Of a DNA stretch of 22,438 bases, positions 1 to 6,797 are shown piece by piece. The notes under the pieces were generated by a model, which did not search any database, had not been told where the DNA came from, and saw only the letters and a list, made by a program, of their open reading frames with translations. Each line of letters opens with the position of its first letter. Positions within the stretch are counted from its first letter, which is position 1. Made by a program: the position numbers and the translations under genes. Origin of the DNA: Xanthomonas translucens pv. translucens DSM 18974 (GTDB taxonomy: Bacteria; Pseudomonadota; Gammaproteobacteria; Xanthomonadales; Xanthomonadaceae); contig NZ_CAPJ01000228.1 in assembly GCF_000331775.1 (NCBI RefSeq), positions 1-22,438 on the forward strand, in the 5' to 3' direction.

Positions 1-2
1 CG

Positions 3-134
3 GTCGCCGAACCCGCCGCCAACGGTGCCAGCACCGCGCCCATGCAGGCGCCGCCGCAGACGCCGCCGCAGCAGGGCTTCCAGCCGGTGTCCGAAGGCGA
101 GATCCGCACCGAGTCGCTGGACGGCAACCACTAG
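3..134 (+). CDS. C-terminal end of an unidentified protein (5' end outside window)
   Basis: An open frame runs from the window edge to a TAG stop at 132-134. The visible 43 residues are rich in Ala, Pro and Gln (for example QAPPQTPPQQGF) and end in EGEIRTESLDGNH. This looks like a disordered, low-complexity tail, and I do not recognise the family. The frame assignment rests on the absence of stops over this short stretch and on its position just upstream of tatA, so it is moderately supported. The stop codon overlaps a TAGAAT that could be a -10 element for tatA. Confidence 0.5.
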   Translation, partial: VAEPAANGASTAPMQAPPQTPPQQGFQPVSEGEIRTESLDGNH

Positions 135-171
135 AATCGGCGGCACTGAACGCACCGCGGCGCGGTGCGTT
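131..171 (+). promoter_or_regulatory. Possible -10 box and 10-bp leader hairpin upstream of tatA
   Basis: TAGAAT at 132-137 resembles a sigma-70 -10 element, but I see no good -35. The same CTAGAATCGG string occurs just before tdk at 11469-11478. Immediately downstream is a perfect 10-bp inverted repeat, AACGCACCGC (149-158) and GCGGTGCGTT (162-171), with a 3-base loop. It is followed by ATCCTGCTTGTTCC, which is not a proper T-run. It could be a weak terminator for the upstream gene or a structured 5' end of the tat mRNA. The hairpin is certain as sequence; its role is inferred. Confidence 0.4.
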
Positions 172-209
172 ATCCTGCTTGTTCCTTACGACTTCTCTGC
201 GAGCGGATC

Positions 210-437
210 ATGGGCGGTTTTAGCATCTGGCACTGGCTTGTGGTGCTGGTGATCGTGCTGCTGGTGTTCGGCACCAAGCGGCTGACCAGCGGCGCCAAGG
301 ATCTGGGCAGTGCAGTCAAGGAATTCAAGAAAGGCATGCGCGACGAGGACAAACCCGCTGGCCAGCTCGGCGACGAGTCGCGCAGCGGCGAACAGTCCCA
401 CCAGACCCAGGCCGAACGCGATCGCGACGCGCGCTGA
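210..437 (+). CDS. tatA: Twin-arginine translocase subunit TatA
   Basis: This is a 75-residue protein, a normal TatA length. The N-terminus [20 protein letters not shown] is the single transmembrane helix, followed by the FGTKRL hinge and an amphipathic helix ([12 protein letters not shown]), then a charged, polar tail. TatA oligomerises in the inner membrane to form the pathway for folded Tat substrates. I chose ATG 210 because the longer in-frame reading from 165 would put about 15 unrelated residues before the conserved GGFSIWHW start. The Shine-Dalgarno is weak (GAGCGG). The gene lies 16 bp before tatB and is the first gene of tatABC. Confidence 0.95.
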   Translation: MGGFSIWHWLVVLVIVLLVFGTKRLTSGAKDLGSAVKEFKKGMRDEDKPAGQLGDESRSGEQSHQTQAERDRDAR

Positions 438-453
438 ATAGGAAGCCGTCGGC

Positions 454-936
454 GTGTTTGATATCGGATTCAGCGAACTGCTGCTGATCGCAGTAGTGGC
501 ATTGGTGGTGCTCGGCCCGGAACGCCTGCCCAAGGCCGCGCGCTTCGCCGGCCTGTGGGTGCGCCGCGCGCGCGCGCAGTGGGATTCGGTGAAACAGGAA
601 CTGGAGCGCGAACTGGAAGCCGAGGAGCTCAAGCGCAGCCTGCAGGACGTGCAGGCTTCGCTGCGCCAGGCCGAATCGCAGCTGCGCGACAGCGGCCAGC
701 AGCTGCAGCGCGACACCGACGCGCTGCGCCGCGAGATCGACCCGACCGGGCCGGAACCGCTCGCCGACGCCGCGCCTGCCGCCGCAGTGCCGGCCACCGC
801 AGCGGCGGCACCGGCACCGGCAACGCATGCGCACGTACCAGCGGACGCAACGTCACCCGCCGCACACCATCCGGCCCCCGCACCGCCGGCGCCTGGCGCC
901 GCACCGCCCAACGCCGATCCTGAGCCGCCGCGATGA
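454..936 (+). CDS. tatB: Sec-independent translocase subunit TatB
   Basis: This is a 160-residue protein starting at GTG 454 with AGGAAG at 440-445 as ribosome binding site. MFDIGFSELLLIAVVALVVLG is the membrane helix with the conserved Glu at position 8, followed by the GPERLPKAAR hinge typical of TatB. Residues of about 35-95 are charged and probably helical (LERELEAEELKRSLQDVQAS). From about 105 to the end the protein is Ala/Pro-rich and probably disordered. TatB forms the substrate receptor together with TatC. Its last codons overlap the tatC start by 4 bp (ATGA), which suggests translational coupling. The low-complexity tail is the only variable part. Confidence 0.95.
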   Translation: MFDIGFSELLLIAVVALVVLGPERLPKAARFAGLWVRRARAQWDSVKQELERELEAEELKRSLQDVQASLRQAESQLRDSGQQLQRDTDALRREIDPTGPEPLADAAPAAAVPATAAAAPAPATHAHVPADATSPAAHHPAPAPPAPGAAPPNADPEPPR

Positions 937-1673
937 ATCCGGAAGCCGAAAGCAGCCTGATCGAGCATCTGGTCGAATTGCGCGCGCGCCTGGTGCGTGC
1001 GCTGCTCGGCCTGGGCGTGGTGGTGCTGGTGCTGCTGCCCTTCTCCAAGCGCATCTACACCTGGCTGGCCGCGCCGATGCTGGCCCAGCTGCCGATCGGG
1101 CAGAGCGTGATCGCCACCCACCCGGCCGGCGCGGTGTTCGCCCCGCTCAAGCTGACCTTCTTCGTGGGCGTGTTCATCGCCGTCCCGTGGCTGCTGTACC
1201 AGGCCTGGGCGTTCGTCGCCCCGGGCCTGTACCAGCGCGAGAAACGCCTGGCGCTGCCGCTGCTGGCCTCGGCGGTGCTGCTGTTCTACGTCGGCTGCGC
1301 CTTCGCCTATTTCCTGGTGCTGCCGGCGGTGTTCCACTTCCTGACCACGTTCAAGCCGGACATCATCCAGCTCACCCCCGACGCCGGCGCCTATCTGGAT
1401 TTCGTGCTGGCGATCTTCTTCGCCTTCGGCGCCAGCTTCGAGCTGCCGGTGGCGCTGGTGATCCTGGCACTGCTCGGCTGGGTCACCCCGCAGCAGCTGC
1501 GCGAAGGCCGCGGCTACGCGGTGGTCGGCATTTTCGTGCTGGCCGCGGTGTTGACCCCGCCGGACGTGGTCTCGCAGCTGATGCTGGCGATCCCGATGTG
1601 CCTGCTGTACGAGATCGGCATCATCGCTGCCAGTGCGGTGACCAAGAAGCCGGGAATCGAGGCCAGGGAATAG
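933..1673 (+). CDS. tatC: Sec-independent translocase subunit TatC
   Basis: This is a 246-residue multi-spanning membrane protein, a normal TatC length. It opens with SLIEHLVELRARLVRAL, the conserved cytoplasmic N-terminus (HLxELRxRL) that contacts the twin-arginine signal. Later family signatures include APLKLTFFVGVFIAVPWLLYQ, FVAPGLYQREKR and FAFGASFELPVALVIL, where the Phe-Glu pair is the conserved E170-type position. Six membrane segments can be followed by hydrophobicity. The start overlaps the tatB stop. OpgD, coded later in this window, carries a Tat leader and is a likely client. Confidence 0.97.
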   Translation: MNPEAESSLIEHLVELRARLVRALLGLGVVVLVLLPFSKRIYTWLAAPMLAQLPIGQSVIATHPAGAVFAPLKLTFFVGVFIAVPWLLYQAWAFVAPGLYQREKRLALPLLASAVLLFYVGCAFAYFLVLPAVFHFLTTFKPDIIQLTPDAGAYLDFVLAIFFAFGASFELPVALVILALLGWVTPQQLREGRGYAVVGIFVLAAVLTPPDVVSQLMLAIPMCLLYEIGIIAASAVTKKPGIEARE

Positions 1674-1750
1674 GGAATGGGAACGGCGTGATGCGTCGGG
1701 GCCGAAACCCTTCCGCAGCAGCCGCAGGATCGTGCCCGCACATCACACGC

Positions 1751-1777
1751 AAAAAAGAAGCGGCCCCGAAGGGCCGC
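1751..1777 (-). terminator. Intrinsic terminator of the minus-strand membrane protein gene
   Basis: Read on the minus strand, GCGGCCC-TTCG-GGGCCGC (1777 to 1760) forms a perfect 7-bp stem capped by a stable C(UUCG)G tetraloop. It is followed directly by TTCTTTTTT (1759-1751). It lies 24 bp after the stop of the gene ending at 1801. On the plus strand the hairpin has no T-run, so any effect on tatC transcription would be weaker. Confidence 0.9.
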
Positions 1778-1800
1778 CTGCTGTTACCGATTCCCGGCCC

Positions 1801-2700
1801 TCAAGCCGCAAACACATTCGAAGGCGGCGGCGGCACCGCCGGCGCGGCATCGCCGCCGTGCACGAACATCTGCTTCCACGCCGCGTACACCGCGCCGGCC
1901 AGGGTCGGCATCGCCAGCGCCATCAGCAGCAATTGCGCGATCAAGGCGGCGATGTTCGCCCCGGCCAGCGCCTGCACCAGCAGCACCACCAGCGCCAGCA
2001 CGAAATACAGCGCGAACATGGCGATGAAGGCGAGCAAGAAGAACACCAGCATCGCCGGCACGTTGTGCAGGCAGGCGCGCAGGCTGTTGCGCATCGCCGC
2101 CAGGCCGTTGCGGCCATCGAACATCACCTGCGGGGCGAACACGAACAGGGTCAGCGTCACCGCCACGAAGCCGACGAACACCAGCAGCAGCCACAGCAGA
2201 ATGCGCATGGCCGGCAGCGTGGCCACCAGTTGCTCAACCTGCGCCGGATCCGGCTGGGCGCTGGACTGGCCGAGCTCGTTGAGCTTGTTCATCACCGTGC
2301 CCAACTGCTCCCAGCCGCTCTGGCCGACCACCACCAGCGCCAGCGCGCCCAGCCCCAGGCCGACCAGCACCTGCGGCAGCAGCGCCACCAGCAGGCGCGG
2401 CGCGCGGCCGTCGTGCAGGCCCTGCAGCAGGTGCGCCGGCTGCGCGGTACGGCCCTGGTCCACCTCGCGCACCGCCCACACCAGCCCGCCGAACAGCAAC
2501 GGCCCGGCCAGGCCCAGCAGCAATTGCGCGAGCATGCCCAGGTTCGGATTCAGTGCGCCCAACAGCAACGCCAGCAACGCCGTCAGGCCCCAGATCACGC
2601 CCAGCAGGCCCAACGCCAGCGGCGCGCGGCGCAGCAGCGCAATCCCGCTCAACAGCCATTCCGCGCCGGCCGAAGCCGGCAGCTTGCGAATCTCGATCAT
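1801..2700 (-). CDS. Multi-pass inner membrane protein, BPSS1780-like
   Basis: This is a 299-residue integral membrane protein of unknown function. After a short N-terminus (MIEIRKLPASAGAEWLLSG) come about six hydrophobic segments: near residues 20-50, 58-78, 103-125, 165-190, 210-240 and 245-275. The C-terminus is short and Pro-rich (PAVPPPPSNVFAA). The N-terminal pattern of a small conserved cap, then GIALLRRAPLALGLL, and the arrangement of helices match the group annotated as BPSS1780 family membrane proteins, for which I know no function. The start at 2700 excludes upstream sequence that belongs to other frames. A strong terminator follows the stop. The amidotransferase gene upstream ends 47 bp before this start, so both could share a transcript. 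Confidence 0.8.
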   Translation of the reverse strand: MIEIRKLPASAGAEWLLSGIALLRRAPLALGLLGVIWGLTALLALLLGALNPNLGMLAQLLLGLAGPLLFGGLVWAVREVDQGRTAQPAHLLQGLHDGRAPRLLVALLPQVLVGLGLGALALVVVGQSGWEQLGTVMNKLNELGQSSAQPDPAQVEQLVATLPAMRILLWLLLVFVGFVAVTLTLFVFAPQVMFDGRNGLAAMRNSLRACLHNVPAMLVFFLLAFIAMFALYFVLALVVLLVQALAGANIAALIAQLLLMALAMPTLAGAVYAAWKQMFVHGGDAAPAVPPPPSNVFAA

Positions 2701-2747
2701 TGCCAATCCGAAGTGGGGGACGCCGTACAAGGCGGCGCGTGTACAGA

Positions 2748-3497
2748 TTATCGCGGTTTTGCCTGGCCGCCGGCGGTTTGCTGGCCGCGCGCGTGCTGAA
2801 CGAAGCGCCGCAACAGCTTGCGCGCCAGCGGCGCGGCGCTGACCTCGCGGGCGATGGTACGGGCACAGCGTCCGGAGCTGCGTAGACACTCGGCGCGGGC
2901 GTGCACGTAGCCGCGCATGTGGTGGGTGGCGAATTCCGGGTGGAACTGCACGCCCCAGGCGGCCTCGCCCCAGCGGAAGGCATGGCACTGGTCCTGCGCC
3001 GAGCGCGCCAGCACGGTGGCCCCGGCCGGCGCGCGCAGCACCGTCTGCAGGTGCGTGGCGTGGGCCGGGAAGCGTTCGGGCAGGCCGGCGAACAACGGGT
3101 CGTCGAACGCCGGCGGGTGCAGATCGATGTGCACGGTCCCCGATTCGCGCCCCGCCGGGTTGTAGGCAACCTCCCCGCCCAGCGCATGCGCCAGCAGCTG
3201 GTGGCCGTAGCAGATGCCCAGCAGCGGGGTGCCGGCGTGGGCGGCCTCGCGCAGCCAGTCTGCCGAGCGCTCGCTCCAGTCGGCACGGTCGGTGACGAAG
3301 GCGGCCGAGCCGGTAACGATGATCCCGGCGAAGCCGTCGCGCGCCGGCAACGCGGCGCCGGCGGCGACATCGGCCACCACCGTGTCGCGCGCGGCCAGGC
3401 CGGCGGCGACACGGATCCAGTGCGGAAAGCGCCCGTAGCGCCGCATCGTCGCCACCGGCTCGCCGGTTTCGAGGATCAGGAAGGGCGCAGGCGTCAT
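2748..3497 (-). CDS. Class I glutamine amidotransferase (GMP synthase-like domain protein)
   Basis: This is a 249-residue stand-alone GATase domain. The nucleophile elbow is GICYGHQLL with Cys96, and the catalytic His-Glu lies in GVQFHPEF (His186, Glu188). The oxyanion region GIIVTGSAAFVTD sits near residues 58-70. Such proteins hydrolyse glutamine to supply ammonia. There is no synthase domain and no obvious acceptor enzyme beside it, so the substrate is unknown. Members of this GuaA-like group are variously annotated as GMP synthase or as peptidases acting on gamma-glutamyl compounds, and the sequence cannot decide between these. The C-terminal 40 residues are Arg-rich. The catalytic triad is intact, so it is probably active. 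Confidence 0.88.
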   Translation of the reverse strand: MTPAPFLILETGEPVATMRRYGRFPHWIRVAAGLAARDTVVADVAAGAALPARDGFAGIIVTGSAAFVTDRADWSERSADWLREAAHAGTPLLGICYGHQLLAHALGGEVAYNPAGRESGTVHIDLHPPAFDDPLFAGLPERFPAHATHLQTVLRAPAGATVLARSAQDQCHAFRWGEAAWGVQFHPEFATHHMRGYVHARAECLRSSGRCARTIAREVSAAPLARKLLRRFVQHARGQQTAGGQAKPR

Positions 3498-3720
3498 CGG
3501 CAGGCGGCAACTCGGTTGGGGATAAACCGATTGTAGTCAGACCTTCGCGGCTTTTTCCAAGCCGGCAGCGCACTGCGCCACGATCGCGCGTCGCAATTCA
3601 GCTGCACGACAGTCGTTCGCGGCCACCGGCCAGCGAACACGGCATGCGTGACCGGCCCGCACGCTGGCGCCTGGCGTGCCCGGTGCGAGGACGGCATCGG
3701 GGCGGCAAGACGCGCACGCC
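3498..3720. other. Intergenic stretch with one imperfect hairpin
   Basis: I see no credible gene in these 223 bases. An inverted repeat at 3615-3638 has arms GTTCGC and GCGAAC enclosing GGCC-ACC-GGCC, with one unpaired A. It has no T-run on either strand. It lies past the 3' end of the minus-strand ATPase gene and might slow or end its transcript, but this is only a guess. Confidence 0.5.
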
Positions 3721-5541
3721 TCACTCGCGCGGCGGCAGCACCGACAGCACTTCTTCGATGGTGGTCAGGCCGGCGGCGACCTTTTCCAGCCCGGCGCGGC
3801 GCAGGCTGCGCACGCCCTCGGCCTGCGCGGCGTGGCTGAAGCCGGCCAGGTCCATGTCGGCGCGGATCAGCGTGCGCAGGCGCGGCGTCACCGGCAGCAG
3901 TTCGTACAGGCCGACCCGGCCCAGATAGCCGGTGCGGCGGCATTCCAGGCAGCCGACCGGGGCGTGCACCTGCAGCTCCTCCGGCAGCGCTTCGCCCGGC
4001 GCGCGCAGCGCGTCCCATTCGATCTCGCTGAGCGTGTGCGGGCGCTTGCAGTGGCTGCACAGCGTGCGCACCAGGCGCTGCGCCAGCACGCCGTTGAGGG
4101 TGGAGGCGACCAGGTAGTGCGGCACGCCCAGGTCGAGCAGGCGGGTGATCGCCGAGGGCGCGTCGTTGGTGTGCAGGGTGGACAGCACCAGGTGCCCGGT
4201 CAGCGAGGCCTGCACCGCCATCTGCGCGGTCTCCAGGTCGCGGATCTCGCCGATCATGATGATGTCCGGGTCCTGCCGCAGCAGGGTGCGCACGCCGCTG
4301 GCGAAGTCCAGGTCGATGTTGGTCTGCACCTGCATCTGGTTGAACTCCGGCGCGATCATTTCGATCGGGTCCTCGACGCTGCACACGTTCACGTCCGGCG
4401 TGGCCAGGCGCTTGAGCGTGGAGTACAGCGTGGTGGTCTTGCCCGAGCCGGTCGGGCCGGTGACCAGCACGATGCCGTGCGGGCGTTCGACCAGCGCCTT
4501 CCAGCCGGCCGCCTCCTGCACGCTGAAGCCGAGCTGGTCCACGCTCTTGAACGCCGCGTCCGGGTCGAAGATGCGCATGACGCACTTCTCGCCGAACGCG
4601 GTGGGCATGGTCGACAGGCGCATCTCGGTCTCGCGCCCGCCCGGGGAGCGGGTCTTGATGCGCCCGTCCTGCGGGCGCCGGCGCTCGGCCAGGTCCATGC
4701 GCCCGAGTACCTTGATCCGGCTGACGATGGCGGTCATCACCGCCGGCGGCACTTCCAGCACTTTGTGCAGCACGCCGTCGATGCGGAAGCGCATGCGCCC
4801 AGCCTCGCGCCGCGGCTCCAGGTGGATGTCGCTGGCGCGCTGCTCGTAGGCGTACTGCAGCAGCCAGTCGACGATGTGCACGATGTGATGGTCGTCGGCA
4901 TTGACGTCGCCGCCGCGGCCCAGTTCCACCAGCTGCTCGAAGCTGGGCAGGCCGCTGCTCTGCTCGTTGCGCCCGTCCTTGGCGCCGCGCACCGAGCGGG
5001 TCACGCCGAAGAATTCCATCGTGTAGCGGTGCAGGTCCAGCGGGTTGACCACCGCGATCTCGATCCGGCGCCGCGCCAGGTGCTGCACGTCGGCCAGCCA
5101 GTCCAGCGCCAGCGGCTCGCTGGTCGCCACCAGCAGGCGTTCGCCGTCCAGCGCCAGCGGCAGGATGCGGTGGCGGCGCGCATAGGCATGCGAGACCACG
5201 GCGGTGACCGCGGCCACGTCGACCCGGGTCGGGTCGATGCGCAGATAGCGCAGGCCGCAGCGCTGCGCCAGCCACTCGGTCAGCCGCTCCAGGCCCAGCT
5301 CGCTGCCGGGCGGGCGGGTCGCGGCCAGTTTCAGGTTGGACAGCAGCACCAGCGGATGCACGTCGCTGACGGTGCGCACGGACTGCGCCGAGAACTGCAT
5401 GCGGCTGCGCTCGGCCGGCGCGACCAGGCCGTCGGCGAGCAGCGCCGCGGCCACGCGCTCGAAACTCAGCCTCCCGGGCGGCAGCGACACCATGGCGGGT
5501 ACAGGCACGGCGGGCGGCTGCGCGGCAGGTCGCGTATCCAT
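3721..5541 (-). CDS. GspE/PulE-type secretion or pilus-assembly ATPase, stand-alone
   Basis: This is a 606-residue member of the type II secretion / type IV pilus ATPase family. An N-terminal MshE/GspE N-domain spans about residues 25-180. The motor domain holds SDIHLEPR (237-244), Walker A GPTGSGKTT (362-370), Asp box VEDPIE (389-394), Walker B DPDIIMIGEIRD (424-435) and the His box GHLVLSTLHTND. The four-Cys zinc motif CSHC (495-498) and CLEC (531-534) is complete. All catalytic motifs are intact, so the protein should hydrolyse ATP and drive pseudopilus or pilus assembly at the inner membrane. No other secretion or pilus gene lies nearby, so its partner machinery must be coded elsewhere. 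It is divergent from glyQ, with 75 bp between the starts. Calling it xpsE, gspE or pilB would go beyond the evidence. Confidence 0.93.
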   Translation of the reverse strand: MDTRPAAQPPAVPVPAMVSLPPGRLSFERVAAALLADGLVAPAERSRMQFSAQSVRTVSDVHPLVLLSNLKLAATRPPGSELGLERLTEWLAQRCGLRYLRIDPTRVDVAAVTAVVSHAYARRHRILPLALDGERLLVATSEPLALDWLADVQHLARRRIEIAVVNPLDLHRYTMEFFGVTRSVRGAKDGRNEQSSGLPSFEQLVELGRGGDVNADDHHIVHIVDWLLQYAYEQRASDIHLEPRREAGRMRFRIDGVLHKVLEVPPAVMTAIVSRIKVLGRMDLAERRRPQDGRIKTRSPGGRETEMRLSTMPTAFGEKCVMRIFDPDAAFKSVDQLGFSVQEAAGWKALVERPHGIVLVTGPTGSGKTTTLYSTLKRLATPDVNVCSVEDPIEMIAPEFNQMQVQTNIDLDFASGVRTLLRQDPDIIMIGEIRDLETAQMAVQASLTGHLVLSTLHTNDAPSAITRLLDLGVPHYLVASTLNGVLAQRLVRTLCSHCKRPHTLSEIEWDALRAPGEALPEELQVHAPVGCLECRRTGYLGRVGLYELLPVTPRLRTLIRADMDLAGFSHAAQAEGVRSLRRAGLEKVAAGLTTIEEVLSVLPPRE

Positions 5542-5581
5542 GGTCAGGTCCGGTGCGCGGAAGTCCCCGCAAGTCGGTCGC

Positions 5582-5587
5582 TATACT
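5582..5587 (+). promoter_or_regulatory. Possible -10 box for glyQ
   Basis: TATACT, 30 bases before the glyQ start in the short divergent spacer, fits the sigma-70 -10 consensus at five of six positions. No clear -35 lies 16-18 bases upstream (GGAAGT is the best), so the assignment is tentative. Confidence 0.35.
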
Positions 5588-5616
5588 AGCGCACCCCCTT
5601 TGCCGGCCTTTGCTGC

Positions 5617-6525
<909 letters not shown>

Positions 6526-6536
6526 GGCTGCGGCCG

Positions 6537-6797
6537 ATGCGGCCAAACAGCGAACTGTTCCTGGTTCTGGGCTGGCTGTGGTCGGCGCCGCTGGCGTTCG
6601 GCTATTTCTGCGCCTGGTGGGCGCAGCAGCGCGGACGCAGCGCGGTGGGCTGGTTCCTGTTCGGATTCCTTTTGCTGCCGGTGGCTGGGCTATGGCTGCT
6701 GGCGATCAATGGCGACGACCGCGATGGCCGCGGCAAGTCGAAAGACAAATCGATTGGGCGCAGCGACCTGCTGGCGACCCGTAAGGACGTGATATGA
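6537..6797 (+). CDS. Small membrane protein between glyQ and glyS
   Basis: This is an 86-residue protein with two hydrophobic segments (about residues 7-28 and 37-57) joined by a short charged loop (QQRGRS). A hydrophilic, Lys/Asp-rich tail follows ([13 protein letters not shown]). I do not recognise a named family. It begins 11 bp after the glyQ stop, and its stop overlaps the glyS start by 4 bp (ATGA at 6794), so it is probably translated as part of the glyQ-glyS message. Its position argues that it is real; its function is unknown. Confidence 0.75.
   Translation: MRPNSELFLVLGWLWSAPLAFGYFCAWWAQQRGRSAVGWFLFGFLLLPVAGLWLLAINGDDRDGRGKSKDKSIGRSDLLATRKDVI

Noticed and set aside
1751..1777. Bidirectional terminator serving tatC as well
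   Set aside because: Only the minus strand has a T-run after the stem. The plus strand is followed by CTGCTGTTACCG, so a strong plus-strand terminator is not supported.
827..2842. A 671-codon plus-strand frame spanning tatC and beyond
   Set aside because: It overlaps tatC out of frame, crosses the terminator region, and runs antisense to the membrane protein gene. The translation shows no membrane or domain pattern.
3676..5589. A 637-codon open frame opposite the GspE-type gene
   Set aside because: The translation is a low-complexity run of His, Gln, Arg, Ala and Val with no motif. It is the expected antisense shadow of a GC-rich gene whose real frame has full ATPase motifs.
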